Source: Gordius sp. MW1
Taxonomy: Eukaryota > Nematomorpha > Gordioida > Gordea > Gordiidae
Assembly: GCA_964036665.1 (NCBI GenBank)
Contig: OZ038526.1
Coordinates: forward strand, 14,942,001-15,006,000
Direction: 5' to 3'
DNA: 64,000 nucleotides
Part shown: one piece after another, positions 11,601 to 26,300 of the stretch
How positions within the stretch are numbered: the stretch's first letter is position 1
Layout: every line of letters begins with the position of its first letter
Notes under the pieces: generated by a model
What the model saw: the letters and a program-made list of their open reading frames with translations, nothing else
Database searches by the model: none
What the model was told of the DNA's origin: nothing
Program-made: the position numbers and the translations under genes

Positions 11601-14514
11601 CTTTCATCGGATGAATACGGTTCAAAGAAAAATATTTGAAAAATTTTGAGGCAAAAATATTTATATTTTTCGATTCTATGTGAAAGAGCATGAAAAAATA
11701 CATAAAAGTAAGCCAATTTGAGAATCCTATTATCCTCGATTGACTTCAGAAAAGAGGTTTTAAGCTGCGAGAAGTATCATTTTGACAAAAGACAACGTTT
11801 TATTGTTGCGATTAGTTTGTTGTATCGCAACGTGAGTGCTTAATTTTTGAAAACTGCTCTATGCGATCATGATTTCAAAGTAATAGTTTTTAGATTCTGA
11901 TAAATTTTTACTTGGGATCATAGAAACCACGTCTGAAAACGACAACTTTCATCGGATGAATACGGTTCAAAGAAAAATATGTGAAAAATTTTGAGGCAAA
12001 AATATTTATATTTTTCAATTCTATGTGAAAGAGCATGAAAAAATACATAAAAGTAAGCCAATTTGAGAATCCTATTATCCTCGATTGACTTCAGAAAAGA
12101 GGTTTTAAGCTTCGAGAAGTATCATTTTGACAAAAGGCAACGTTTTATTGTTGCGATTAGTTTGTTGTATCGCAACGTGAGTGCTTAATTTTTGAAAACT
12201 GCTCTATGCGATCATGATTTCAAAGTAATAGTTTTAGATTCTGATAAATTTTTACTTGGGATCATAGAAACCACGTCTGAAAACGACAACTTTCATCGGA
12301 TGAATACGGTTCAAAGAAAAATATGTGAAAAATTTTGAGGCAAAAATATTTATATTTTTCGATTATATGTGAAAGAGCATGAAAAAATACATAAAAGTAA
12401 GCCAATTTGAGAATCCTATTATCTTCGATTGATTCCCGAAAAGAGGTTTTAAGCTGCGAGAACTATCATTTTGACAAAAGACAACGTTTTATTGTTGCGA
12501 TTAGTTTGTTGTATCGCAACGTGAGTGCTTAATTTTTAAAAACTGCTCTATGCGATCATGATTTCAAAGTAATAGTTTTTAGATTCTGATAAATTTTTAC
12601 TTGGGATCATAGAAACCACGTCTGAAAACGACAACTTTCATCGGATGAATACGGTTCAAAGAAAAATATGTGAAAAATATTGAGGTAAAAATATTTATTT
12701 TTTTCAATTCTATGTGAAAGTGCATGAAAAAATATATAAAAGTAAGCTAATTTGAGAATCCTATTATCCTCGATTGACTTCCGAAAAGAGGTTTTAAGCT
12801 GCGAGAAGTATCATTTTGACAAAAGACAACGTTTTATTGTTGCGATTAGTTTGTTGTATCGCAACGTGAGTGCTTAATTTTTGAAAACTGCTCTATGCGA
12901 TCATGATTTCAAAGTAATAGTTTTTAGATTCTGATAAATTTTTACTTGGGATCATAGAAACCACGTCTGAAAACGACAACTTTCATCGGATGAATACGGT
13001 TCAAAGAAAAATATGTGAAAAATTTTGAGGCAAAAATATTTATATTTTTCAATTCTATGTGAAAGAGCATGAAAAAATACATAAAAGTAAGCCAATTTGA
13101 GAATCCTATTATCCTCGATTGACTTCAGAAAAGAGGTTTTAAGCTTCGAGAAGTATCATTTTGACAAAAGGCAACGTTTTATTGTTGCGATTAGTTTGTT
13201 GTATCGCAACGTGAGTGCTTAATTTTTGAAAACTGCTCTATGCGATCATGATTTCAAAGTAATAGTTTTAGATTCTGATAAATTTTTACTTGGGATCATA
13301 GAAACCACGTCAGAAAACGACAACTTTCATCGGATGAATACGGTTCAAAGAAAAATATGGGAAAAATTTTGAGGCAAAAATATTTATATTTTTCGATTCT
13401 ATGTGAAAGAGCATGAAAAAATATGTAAAAGTAAGCCAATTTGAGAATCCTATTATCCTCGATTGACTTCAGAAAAGAGGTTTTAAGCTGCGAGAAGTAT
13501 CATTTTGACAAAAGACAACGTTTTATTGTTGCGATTAGTTTGTTGTATCGCAACGTGAGTGCTTAATTTTTGAAAACTGCTCTATGCGATCATGATTTCA
13601 AAGTAATAGTTTTTAGATTCTGATAAATTTTTACTTGGGATCATAGAAACCACGTCTGAAAACGACAACTTTCATCGGATGAATACGGTTCAAAGAAAAA
13701 TATGTGAAAAATATTGAGGTAAAAATATTTATTTTTTTCGATTCTATGTGAAAGTGCATGAAAAAATATATAAAAGTAAGCTAATTTGAGAATCCTATTA
13801 TCCTCGATTGACTTCCGAAAAGAGGTTTTAAGCTGCGAGAACTATCATTTTGACAAAAGACAACGTTTTATTGTTGCGATTAGTTTGTTGTATCGTAACG
13901 TAGTGCTTAATTTCTGAAAACTGCTCTATGCGATCATGATTTCAAAGTAATAGTTTTTAATTTTTACTTGGGATCATAGAAACCACGTCTGAAAACGACA
14001 ACTTTCATCGGATGAATACGGTTCAAAGAAAAATATGTGAAAAATTTTGAGGTAAAAATATTTATTTTTTTCGATTCTATGTGAAAGAGCATGAAAAAAT
14101 ATATAAAAGTAAGCCAATTTGAAAATCCTATTATCCTCGATTGACTTCCGAAAAGAGGTTTTAATCTGCGAGAACTATCATTTTGACAAAAGACAACGTT
14201 TTATTGTTGCGATTAGTTTGTTGTATCGCAACGTGAGTGCTTAATTTTTGAAAACTGCTATATGCGATCATGATTTCAAAGTAATAGTTTTTAGATTCTG
14301 ATAAATTTTTACTTGGGATCATAGAAACCACGTCTGAAAACGACAACTTTCATCGGATGAATACGGTTCAAAGAAAAATATGTGAAAAATTTTGAGGTAA
14401 AAATTTTTATTTTTTTTTGATTCTATGTGAAAGAGCATGAAAAAATATATAAAAGTAAGCCAATTTGAGAATCCTATTATCCTCGATTGACTTCCGAAAA
14501 GAGGTTTTAAGCTC
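8664..14514 (+). repeat. 17-monomer higher-order unit, copy 1 (5851 bp)
   Basis: Every diagnostic variant checked here recurs 5851 bp downstream: the aaaatatatatt run near 8895, the short cgtagtgc monomer near 9072, gagaataatatt near 9305, ctccatgcg near 10132, catcgtatg near 10226, aatatttgaa near 11630 and cgtaacgtag near 13895. The one difference I found is c at 9294 against t at 15145. The left edge is set by g at 8663 against c at 14514. I compared marker sites and many lines, not every base. Confidence 0.88.
11749..13816 (+). repeat. Older 3-monomer duplication inside the 17-mer
   Basis: 11749-12782 and 12783-13816 correspond at an offset of 1034 bp, three monomers. Shared marks are aaaaggcaac (12132, 13166), atattgagg (near 12678, 13712), aaagtgcatg and agtaagctaattt. 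They differ at several places, including the stretch around 12364-12440. This duplication is therefore older than the 17-mer duplication, which copied both parts (again at 17600-19667). Confidence 0.7.
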
Positions 14515-17500
14515 CGAGAACTATCATTTTGACAAAAGACAACGTTTTATTGTTGCGATTAGTTTGTTGTATCGCAACGTGAGTGCTTAATTTTTGAAAA
14601 CTGCTCTATGCGATCATGATTTCAAAGTAATAGTTTTTAGATTCTGATAAATTTTTACTTGGGATCATAGAAACCACGTCTGAAAACGACAACTTTCATC
14701 GGATGAATACGGTTCAAAGAAAAATATGTGAAAAATTTTGAGGCAAAAATATATATTTTTTTCGATTCTATGTGAAAGAGCATGAAAAAATATATAAAAG
14801 TAAGCCAATTTGAGAATTCTATTATCTTCGATTGACTTCCGAAATGAGGTTTTAAGCTGCGAGAACTATCATTTTGACAAAAGACAACGTTTTATTGTTG
14901 CGATTAGTTTGTTGTATCGCAACGTAGTGCTTAATTTTTGAAAACTGCTCTATGCGATCATGATTTCAAAGTAATAGTTTTTAGATTCTGATAAATTTTT
15001 ACTTGGGATCATAGAAACCACGTCTGAAAACGACAACTTTCATCGGATGAATACGGTTCAAAGAAAAATATGTGAAAAGTTTTGAGGCATAAATATTTAT
15101 TTTTTTCGATTCTATGTGAAAGAGCATGAAAAAATATATAAAAGTAAGCCAATTTGAGAATAATATTATCTTTGATTGATTCCCGAAAAGAGGTTTTAAG
15201 CTGCGAGAACTATCATTTTGACAAAAGACAACGTTTTATTGTTGCGATTAGTTTGTTGTATCGCAACGTGAGTGCTTAATTTTTAAAAACTGCTCTATGC
15301 GATCATGATTTCAAAGTAATAGTTTTTAGATTCTGATAAATTTTTACTAGGGATCATAGAAACCACGTCAGAAAACGACAACTTTCATCGGATGAATACG
15401 GTTCAAAGAAAAATATGTGAAAAATTTTGAGGCAAAAATATTTATATTTTTCGATTCTATGTGAAAGAGCATGAAAAAATACATAAACGTAAGCCAATTT
15501 GAGAATCCTATTATCCTCGATTGACTTCCGAAAAGAGGTTTTAAGCTGCGAGAACTATCATTTTGACAAAAGACAACGTTTTATTGTTGCGATTAGTTTG
15601 TTGTATCGCAACGTGAGTGCTTAATTTTTGAAAACTGCTCTATGCGATCATGATTTCAAAGTAATAGTTTTTAGATTCTGATAAATTTTTACTTGGGATC
15701 ATAGAAACCACGTCTGAAAACGACAACTTTCATCGGATGAATACGGTTCAAAGAAAAATATGTGAAAAATTTTGAGGTAAAAATATTTATTTTTTTCGAT
15801 TCTATGTGAAAGAGCATGAAAAAATATATAAAAGTAAGCCAATTTGAGAATCCTATTATCCTCGATTGACTTCCGAAAATAGGTTTTAAGCTGCGAGAAC
15901 TATCATTTTGACAAAAGACAACGTTTTATTGTTGCGATTAGTTTGTTGTATCGCAACGTGAGTGCTTAATTTTTGAAAACTGCTCCATGCGATCATGATT
16001 TCAAAGTAATAGTTTTTAGATTCTGATAAATTTTTACTTGGGATCATAGAAACCACGTCTGAAAACGACAACTTTCATCGTATGAATACGGTTCAAAGAA
16101 AAATATGTGAAAAATTTTGAGGCATAAATATTTATTTTTTTCGATTCTATGTGAAAGAGCATGAAAAAATATATAAAAGTAAGCCAATTTGAGAATCCTA
16201 TTATCTTCGATTGATTCCCGAAAAGAGGTTTTAAGCTGCGAGAACTATCATTTTGACAAAAGACAACGTTTTATTGTTGCGATTAGTTTGTTGTATCGCA
16301 ACGTGAGTGCTTAATTTTTGAAAACTGCTCTATGCGATCATGATTTCAAAGTAATAGTTTTTAGATTATGATAAATTTTTACTTGGGATCATAGAAACCA
16401 CGTCAGAAAACGACAACTTTCATCGGATGAATACGGTTCAAAGAAAAATATGTGAAAAATTTTGAGGCAAAAATATTTATATTTTTCGATTCTATGTGAA
16501 AGAGCATGAAAAAATACATAAAAGTAAGCCAATTTGAGAATCCTATTATCCTCGATTGACTTCCGAAAAGAGGTTTTAAGCTGCGAGAAGTATCATTTTG
16601 ACAAAAGACAACGTTTTATTGTTGCGATTAGTTTGTTGTATCGCAACGTGAGTGCTTAATTTTTGAAAACTGCTCTATGCGATCATGATTTCAAAGTAAT
16701 AGTTTTTAGATTCTGATAAATTTTTGCTTGGGATCATAGAAACCACGTCAGAAAACGACAACTTTCATCGGATGAATACGGTTCAAAGAAAAATATGTGA
16801 AAAATTTTGAGGCAAAAATATTTATATTTTTCGATTCTATGTGAAAGAGCATGAAAAAATACATAAAAGTAAGCCAATTTGAGAATCCTATTATCCTCGA
16901 TTGACTTCCGAAAAGAGGTTTTAAGCTGCGAGAACTATCATTTTGACAAAAGACAACGTTTTATTGTTGCGATTAGTTTGTTGTATCGCAACGTGAGTGC
17001 TTAATTTTTGAAAACTGCTCTATGCGATCATGATTTCAAAGTAATAGTTTTTAGATTCTGATAAATTTTTACTTGGGATCATAGAAACCACGTCTGAAAA
17101 CGACAACTTTCATCGGATGAATACGGTTCAAAGAAAAATATGTGAAAAATTTTGAGGTAAAAATATTTATTTTTTTCGATTCTATGTGAAAGAGCATGAA
17201 AAAATATATAAAAGTAAGCCAATTTGAGAATCCTATTATCCTCGATTGACTTCCGAAAAGAGGTTTTAAGCTGCGAGAACTATCATTTTGACAAAAGACA
17301 ACGTTTTATTGTTGCGATTAGTTTGTTGTATCGCAACGTGAGTGCTTAATTTTTGAAAACTGCTCTATGCGATCATGATTTCAAAGTAATAGTTTTTAGA
17401 TTCTGATAAATTTTTACTTGGGATCATAGAAACCACGTCTGAAAACGACAACTTTCATCGGATGAATACGGTTCAAAGAAAAATATTTGAAAAATTTTGA

Positions 17501-20365
17501 GGCAAAAATATTTATATTTTTCGATTCTATGTGAAAGAGCATGAAAAAATACATAAAAGTAAGCCAATTTGAGAATCCTATTATCCTCGATTGACTTCAG
17601 AAAAGAGGTTTTAAGCTGCGAGAAGTATCATTTTGACAAAAGACAACGTTTTATTGTTGCGATTAGTTTGTTGTATCGCAACGTGAGTGCTTAATTTTTG
17701 AAAACTGCTCTATGCGATCATGATTTCAAAGTAATAGTTTTTAGATTCTGATAAATTTTTACTTGGGATCATAGAAACCACGTCTGAAAACGACAACTTT
17801 CATCGGATGAATACGGTTCAAAGAAAAATATGTGAAAAATTTTGAGGCAAAAATATTTATATTTTTCAATTCTATGTGAAAGAGCATGAAAAAATACATA
17901 AAAGTAAGCCAATTTGAGAATCCTATTATCCTCGATTGACTTCAGAAAAGAGGTTTTAAGCTTCGAGAAGTATCATTTTGACAAAAGGCAACGTTTTATT
18001 GTTGCGATTAGTTTGTTGTATCGCAACGTGAGTGCTTAATTTTTGAAAACTGCTCTATGCGATCATGATTTCAAAGTAATAGTTTTAGATTCTGATAAAT
18101 TTTTACTTGGGATCATAGAAACCACGTCTGAAAACGACAACTTTCATCGGATGAATACGGTTCAAAGAAAAATATGTGAAAAATTTTGAGGCAAAAATAT
18201 TTATATTTTTCGATTATATGTGAAAGAGCATGAAAAAATACATAAAAGTAAGCCAATTTGAGAATCCTATTATCTTCGATTGATTCCCGAAAAGAGGTTT
18301 TAAGCTGCGAGAACTATCATTTTGACAAAAGACAACGTTTTATTGTTGCGATTAGTTTGTTGTATCGCAACGTGAGTGCTTAATTTTTAAAAACTGCTCT
18401 ATGCGATCATGATTTCAAAGTAATAGTTTTTAGATTCTGATAAATTTTTACTTGGGATCATAGAAACCACGTCTGAAAACGACAACTTTCATCGGATGAA
18501 TACGGTTCAAAGAAAAATATGTGAAAAATATTGAGGTAAAAATATTTATTTTTTTCAATTCTATGTGAAAGTGCATGAAAAAATATATAAAAGTAAGCTA
18601 ATTTGAGAATCCTATTATCCTCGATTGACTTCCGAAAAGAGGTTTTAAGCTGCGAGAAGTATCATTTTGACAAAAGACAACGTTTTATTGTTGCGATTAG
18701 TTTGTTGTATCGCAACGTGAGTGCTTAATTTTTGAAAACTGCTCTATGCGATCATGATTTCAAAGTAATAGTTTTTAGATTCTGATAAATTTTTACTTGG
18801 GATCATAGAAACCACGTCTGAAAACGACAACTTTCATCGGATGAATACGGTTCAAAGAAAAATATGTGAAAAATTTTGAGGCAAAAATATTTATATTTTT
18901 CAATTCTATGTGAAAGAGCATGAAAAAATACATAAAAGTAAGCCAATTTGAGAATCCTATTATCCTCGATTGACTTCAGAAAAGAGGTTTTAAGCTTCGA
19001 GAAGTATCATTTTGACAAAAGGCAACGTTTTATTGTTGCGATTAGTTTGTTGTATCGCAACGTGAGTGCTTAATTTTTGAAAACTGCTCTATGCGATCAT
19101 GATTTCAAAGTAATAGTTTTAGATTCTGATAAATTTTTACTTGGGATCATAGAAACCACGTCAGAAAACGACAACTTTCATCGGATGAATACGGTTCAAA
19201 GAAAAATATGGGAAAAATTTTGAGGCAAAAATATTTATATTTTTCGATTCTATGTGAAAGAGCATGAAAAAATATGTAAAAGTAAGCCAATTTGAGAATC
19301 CTATTATCCTCGATTGACTTCAGAAAAGAGGTTTTAAGCTGCGAGAAGTATCATTTTGACAAAAGACAACGTTTTATTGTTGCGATTAGTTTGTTGTATC
19401 GCAACGTGAGTGCTTAATTTTTGAAAACTGCTCTATGCGATCATGATTTCAAAGTAATAGTTTTTAGATTCTGATAAATTTTTACTTGGGATCATAGAAA
19501 CCACGTCTGAAAACGACAACTTTCATCGGATGAATACGGTTCAAAGAAAAATATGTGAAAAATATTGAGGTAAAAATATTTATTTTTTTCGATTCTATGT
19601 GAAAGTGCATGAAAAAATATATAAAAGTAAGCTAATTTGAGAATCCTATTATCCTCGATTGACTTCCGAAAAGAGGTTTTAAGCTGCGAGAACTATCATT
19701 TTGACAAAAGACAACGTTTTATTGTTGCGATTAGTTTGTTGTATCGTAACGTAGTGCTTAATTTCTGAAAACTGCTCTATGCGATCATGATTTCAAAGTA
19801 ATAGTTTTTAATTTTTACTTGGGATCATAGAAACCACGTCTGAAAACGACAACTTTCATCGGATGAATACGGTTCAAAGAAAAATATGTGAAAAATTTTG
19901 AGGTAAAAATATTTATTTTTTTCGATTCTATGTGAAAGAGCATGAAAAAATATATAAAAGTAAGCCAATTTGAAAATCCTATTATCCTCGATTGACTTCC
20001 GAAAAGAGGTTTTAATCTGCGAGAACTATCATTTTGACAAAAGACAACGTTTTATTGTTGCGATTAGTTTGTTGTATCGCAACGTGAGTGCTTAATTTTT
20101 GAAAACTGCTATATGCGATCATGATTTCAAAGTAATAGTTTTTAGATTCTGATAAATTTTTACTTGGGATCATAGAAACCACGTCTGAAAACGACAACTT
20201 TCATCGGATGAATACGGTTCAAAGAAAAATATGTGAAAAATTTTGAGGTAAAAATTTTTATTTTTTTTTGATTCTATGTGAAAGAGCATGAAAAAATATA
20301 TAAAAGTAAGCCAATTTGAGAATCCTATTATCCTCGATTGACTTCCGAAAAGAGGTTTTAAGCTC
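14515..20365 (+). repeat. 17-monomer higher-order unit, copy 2 (5851 bp)
   Basis: Directly abuts copy 1. Agreement continues into a partial third copy up to 20596, where this strand reads ggcataaat and the partner reads ggcaaaaat. Near-identity across 17 monomers, when neighbouring monomers differ by several percent, points to a very recent tandem duplication or to an assembly duplication. Confidence 0.88.
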
Positions 20366-23300
20366 CGAGAACTATCATTTTGACAAAAGACAACGTTTTA
20401 TTGTTGCGATTAGTTTGTTGTATCGCAACGTGAGTGCTTAATTTTTGAAAACTGCTCTATGCGATCATGATTTCAAAGTAATAGTTTTTAGATTCTGATA
20501 AATTTTTACTTGGGATCATAGAAACCACGTCTGAAAACGACAACTTTCATCGGATGAATACGGTTCAAAGAAAAATATGTGAAAAATTTTGAGGCATAAA
20601 TATTTATTTTTTTCGATTCTATGTGAAAGAGCATGAAAAAATATATAAAAGTAAGCTTATTTGAGAATCCTATTATCTTCGATTGATTCCTGAAAAGAGG
20701 TTTTAAGCTGCGAGAACTATCATTTTGACAAAAGACAACGTTTTATTGTTGCGATTAGTTTGTTGTATCGCAACGTGAGTGCTTAATTTTTGAAAACTGC
20801 TCTATGGGATCATGATTTCAAAGTAAGAGTTTTTAGATTCTGATAAATTTTTACTTGGGATCATAGAAACCACGTCAGAAAACGACAACTTTCATCGGAT
20901 GAATCCGGTTCAAAGAAAAATATGTGAAAAATTTTGAGGCAAAAATATTTATATTTTTCGATTCTATGTGAAAGAGCATGAAAAAATACATAAAAGTAAG
21001 CCAATTTGAGAATCCTATTATCCTCGATTGACTTCCGAAAAGAGGTTTTAAGCTGCGAGAACTATCATTTTGACAAAAGACAACGTTTTATTGTTGCGAT
21101 TAGTTTGTTGTATCGCAACGTGAGGGCTTAATTTTTGAAAACTGCTCTATGCGATCATGATTTCAAAGTAATAGTTTTAGATTCTGATAAATTTTTACTT
21201 GGGATCATAGAAACCACGTCTGAAAACGACAACTTTTATCGGATGAATACGGTTCAAAGAAAAATATGTGAAAAATTTTAAGGTAAAAATATTTATTTTT
21301 TTCGATTCTATGTGAAAGAGCATGAAAAAATATATAAAAGTAAGCCAATTTGAGAATCTTATTATCCTCGATTGACTTCCGAAAAGAGGTTTTAAGCTGC
21401 GAGAACTATCATTTTGACAAAAGACAACGTTTTATTGTTGCGATTAGTTTGTTGTATCGCAACGTGAGTGCTTAATTTTTGAAAACTGCTCTATGCGATC
21501 ATGATTTCAAAGTAATAGTTTTTAGATTCTGATAAATTTTTACTTGGGATTATAGAAACCACGTCTGAAAACGACAACTTTCATCGGATGAATACGGTTC
21601 AAAGAAAAATATGTGAAAAATTTTGAGGCAAAAATATTAATTTTTTTCGATTCTATGTGAAAGAGCATGAAAAAATATGTAAAAGTAAGCCAATTTGAGA
21701 ATCCTATTATCCTCGATTGACTTCCGAAAAGAGGTTTTAAGCTGCGAGAACTATCATTTTGACAAAAGACAACGTTTTATTGTTGCGATTAGTTTGTTGT
21801 ATCGTAACGTAGTGCTTAATTTCTGAAAACTGCTCTATGCGATCATGATTTCAAAGTAATAGTTTTTAATTTTTACTTGGGATCATAGAAACCACGTCTG
21901 AAAACGACAACTTTCATCGGATGAATACGGTTCAAAGAAAAATATGTGAAAAATTTTGAGGTAAAAATATTTATTTTTTTCGATTCTATGTGAAAGAGCA
22001 TGAAAAAATATATAAAAGTAAGCCAATTTGAAAATCCTATTATCCTCGATTGACTTCCGAAAAGAGGTTTTAATCTGCGAGAACTATCATTTTGACAAAA
22101 GACAACGTTTTATTGTTGCGATTAGTTTGTTGTATCGCAACGTGAGTGCTTAATTTTTGACAACTGCTCTATGCGATCATGATTTCAAAGTAATAGTTTT
22201 TAGATTCTGATAAATTTTTACTTGGGATCATAGAAACCACGTCTGAAAACGACAACTTTCATCGGATGAATACGGTTCAAAGTAAAATATGTGAAAAATT
22301 TTGAGGTAAAAATATTTATTTTTTTCGATTCTATGTGAAAGATCATGAAAAAATATATAAAAGTAAGCCAATTTGAGAATCCTATTATCCTCGATTGACT
22401 TCCGAAAAGAGGTTTTAAGCTGCGAGAACTATCATTTTGACAAAAGACAACGTTTTATTGTTGCGATTAGTTTGTTGTATCGCAGCGTGAGTGCTTAATT
22501 TTTGAAAACTGCTCTATGCGATCATGATTTCAAAGTAATAGTTTTTAGATTCTGGTAAATTTTTACTTGGGATCATAGAAATCACGTCTGAAAACGACAA
22601 CTTTCATCGGATGAATACGGTTCAAAGAAAAATATGTGAAAAACTTGGAGGTAAAAATATTTATTTTTTTCGATTCTATGTGAAAGAGCATGAAAAAATA
22701 TATAAGAGTAAGCCAATTTGAGAATCCTATTATCCTCGATTGACTTCCGAAAAGAGGTTTTAAGCTGCGAGAACTATCATTTCGACAAAAGACAACGTCT
22801 TATTGTTGCGATTAGTTTGTTGTATCGCAACGTGAGTGCTTAATTTTTGAAAACTGCTCTATGCGATCATGATTTCAAAGTAATGGTTTTTAGATTCTGA
22901 TAAATTTTTACTTGGGATCATAGAAACCACGTCTGATAACGACAACTTTCATCGGATGAATACGGTTCAAAGAAAAATATGTGAAAAATTTTGAGGTAAA
23001 AATATTTATTTTTTTTGATTCTATGTGAAAGAGCATAAAAAAATATATAAAAGTAAGCCAATTTGAGAATCTTATTATCCTCGATTGACTTCCGAAAAGA
23101 GGTTTTAAGCTGCGAGAACTATCATTTTGACAAAAGACAACGTTTTATTGTTGCGATTAGTTTGTTGTATCGCAACGTGAGTGCTTAATTTTTGAAAACT
23201 GCTCTATGCGATCATGATTTCAAAGTAATAGTTTTTAGATTCTGATAAATTTTTACTTGGGATCATAGAAACCACGTCTGAAAACGACAACTTTTATCGG

Positions 23301-26300
23301 ATGAATACGGTTCAAAGAAAAATATGTGAAAAATTTTGAGGTAAAATTTTTTATTTTGTTTGATTCTATGTGAAAGAGCATGTAAAAATATATAAAAGTA
23401 AGCCAATTTGAGAATCCTATTATCCTCGATTGACTTCCGAAAAGAGGTTTTAAGCTGCGAGAACTATCATTTTGACAAAAGACAACGTTTTATTGTTGCG
23501 ATTAGTTTGTTGTATCGCAACGTGAGTGCTTAATTTTTGAAAACTGCTCTATGCGATCATGATTTCAAAGTAATAGTTTTTAGATTCTGATAAATTTTTA
23601 CTTGGGATCATAGAAACCACGTCTGAAAACGACAACTTTCATCGGATGAATACGGTTCAAAGAAAATATGTGAAAAATTTTGAGGTAAAAATATTTATTT
23701 TTTTCGATTCTATGTGAAAGAGCATGAAAAAATATATAAGAGTAAGCCAATTTGAGAATCCTATTATCCTCGATTGACTTCCGAAAAGAGGTTTTAAGCT
23801 GCGAGAACTATCATTTTGACAAAAGACAACGTTTTATTGTTGCGATTAGTTTGTTGTATCGCAACGTAGTGCTTAATTTTTGAAAACTGCTCTATGCGAT
23901 CATGATTTCAAAGTAATAGCTTTTAGATTCTGATAAATTTTTACTTGGGATCATAGAAACCACGTCTGAAAACGACAACTTTCATCGGATGAATACGGTT
24001 CAAAGAAAAACATGTGAAAAATTTTGAGGTAAAAATATTTATTTTTTTCGATTCTATGTGAAAGAGCATGAAAAAATATATAAAAGTAAGCCAATTTGAG
24101 AATCCTATTATCCTCGATTGACTTCCGAAAAGAGGTTTTAAGCTGCGAGAACTATCATTTTGACAAAAGAAAACGTTTTATTGTTGCGATTAGTTTGTTG
24201 TATCGCAACGTAGTGCTTAATTTTTGAAAACTGCTCTATGCGATCATGATTTCAAAGTAATAGCTTTTAGATTCTGATAAATTTTTACTTGGGATCATAG
24301 AAACCACGTCTGAAAACGACAACTTTCATCGGATGAATACGGTTCAAAGAAAAACATGTAAAAAATTTTGAGGTAAAAATATTTATTTTTTTCGATTCTA
24401 TGTGAAAGAGCATGAAAAAATATATAAGAGTAAGCCAATTTGAGAATCCTATTATGCTCGATTGACTTCCGAAAAGAGGTTTAAGCTGCGAGAACTATCA
24501 TTTTGACAAAAGACAACGTTTTATTGTTGCGATTAGTTTGTTGTATCGCAACGTGAGTGCTTAATTTTTGAAAACTGCTCTATGCGATCATGATTTCAAA
24601 GTAATAGTTTTTAGATTCTGATAAATCTTAACTGGGGATCATAGAAACCACGTCTGAAAACGACAACTTTCATCGGATGAATACGGTTCAAAGGAAAATA
24701 TGTGAAAAATTTTGAGATAAAAATATTTATTTTTTTCGATTCTATGTGAAAGAGCATAAAAAAATATTTAAAAGTAAGCCAATTTGAGAATCCTATTATC
24801 CTCGATAGACTTCCGAAAAGAGGTTTTAAGCTGCGAGAACTATCATTTTGACAAAAGACAACGTTTTATTGTTGCGATTAGTTTGTTGTATCGCAACGTG
24901 AGTGCTTAATTTTTGAAAACTGCTCTATGCGATCATGATTTCAAAGTAATAGTTTTTAGATTCTGATAAATTTTTACTTGGGATCATAGAAACCACGTCT
25001 GAAAACGACAACTTTCATCGGATGAATACGGTTCAAAGAAAAATTTGTGAAAAATTTTGAGGTAAAAATATTTATTTTTTTCGATTCTATGTGAAAGAGC
25101 ATGAAAAAATATATAAAAGTAAGCCAATTTGAGAATCCTATTATCCTCGATTGACTTCCGAAAAGAGGTTTTAAGCTGCGAGAACTATCATTTTGATGAA
25201 AGACAACGTTTTATTGGTTACGATTAGTTTGTTGTATCGCAACGTGAGTGCTTAATTTTTGAAAACTGCTCTATGCGATCATTATTTCAAAGTAATAGTT
25301 TTTAGATTCTGATAAATTTTTACTTGGGATCATAGAAACCACGTCTGAAAACGACAACTTTCATCGGATGAATACGGTTCAAAGAAAAATATGTGAAAAA
25401 TTTTAAGGTAAAAATATTTATTTTTTTCGATTCTATGTGAAAGAGCATGAAAAAATATATAAAAGTAAGCCAATTTGATAATCCTATTATCCTCGATTGA
25501 CTTCCGAAAAGAGGTTTTAAGCTGCGAGAACTATCATTTTGGCAAAAGACAACGTTTTATTGTTGCGATTAGTTTGTTGTATCGCAACGTGTGTGCTTAA
25601 TTTTTGAAAACTGCTCTATGCGATCATGATTTCAAAGTGATAGTTTTTAGATTCTGATAAATTTTTACTTGGGATCATAGAAACCACGTCTGAAAACGAC
25701 AACTTTCATCGGATGAATACGGTTCAAAGAAAAATATGTGAAAAATTTTGAGGTAAAAATATTTATTTTTTTCGATTCTATGTGAAAGAGCATAAAAAAA
25801 TATATAAAAGTAAGCCAATTTGAGAATCCTATTATCCTCGATTGACTTCTGAAAAGAGGTTTTAAGATGCGAGAACTATCATTTTGACAAAAGACAACGT
25901 TTTATTGTTGCGATTAGTTTGTTGTATCGCAGCGTGAGTGCTTAATTTCTGAAAACTGCTCTATGCGATCATGATTTCAAAGTAATAGTTTTTAGATTCT
26001 GATAAATTTTTACTTGGGATCATAGAAACCACGTCTGAAAACGACAACTTTCATCGGATGAATACTGTTCAAAGAAAAATATGTGAAAAATTTTAAGGTA
26101 AAAATTTTTTTTTTTTTGATTCTATCTGAAAGAGCATGAAAAAATATATAAAAGTAAGCCAATTTGAGAATCCTATTATCCTCGATTGACTTCCGAAAAG
26201 AGGTTTTAAGCTGCGAGAACTATCATTTTGACAAAAGACAACGTTTTATTGTTGCGATTAGTTTGTTGTATCGCAACTTAGTGCTTAATTTTTGAAAACT

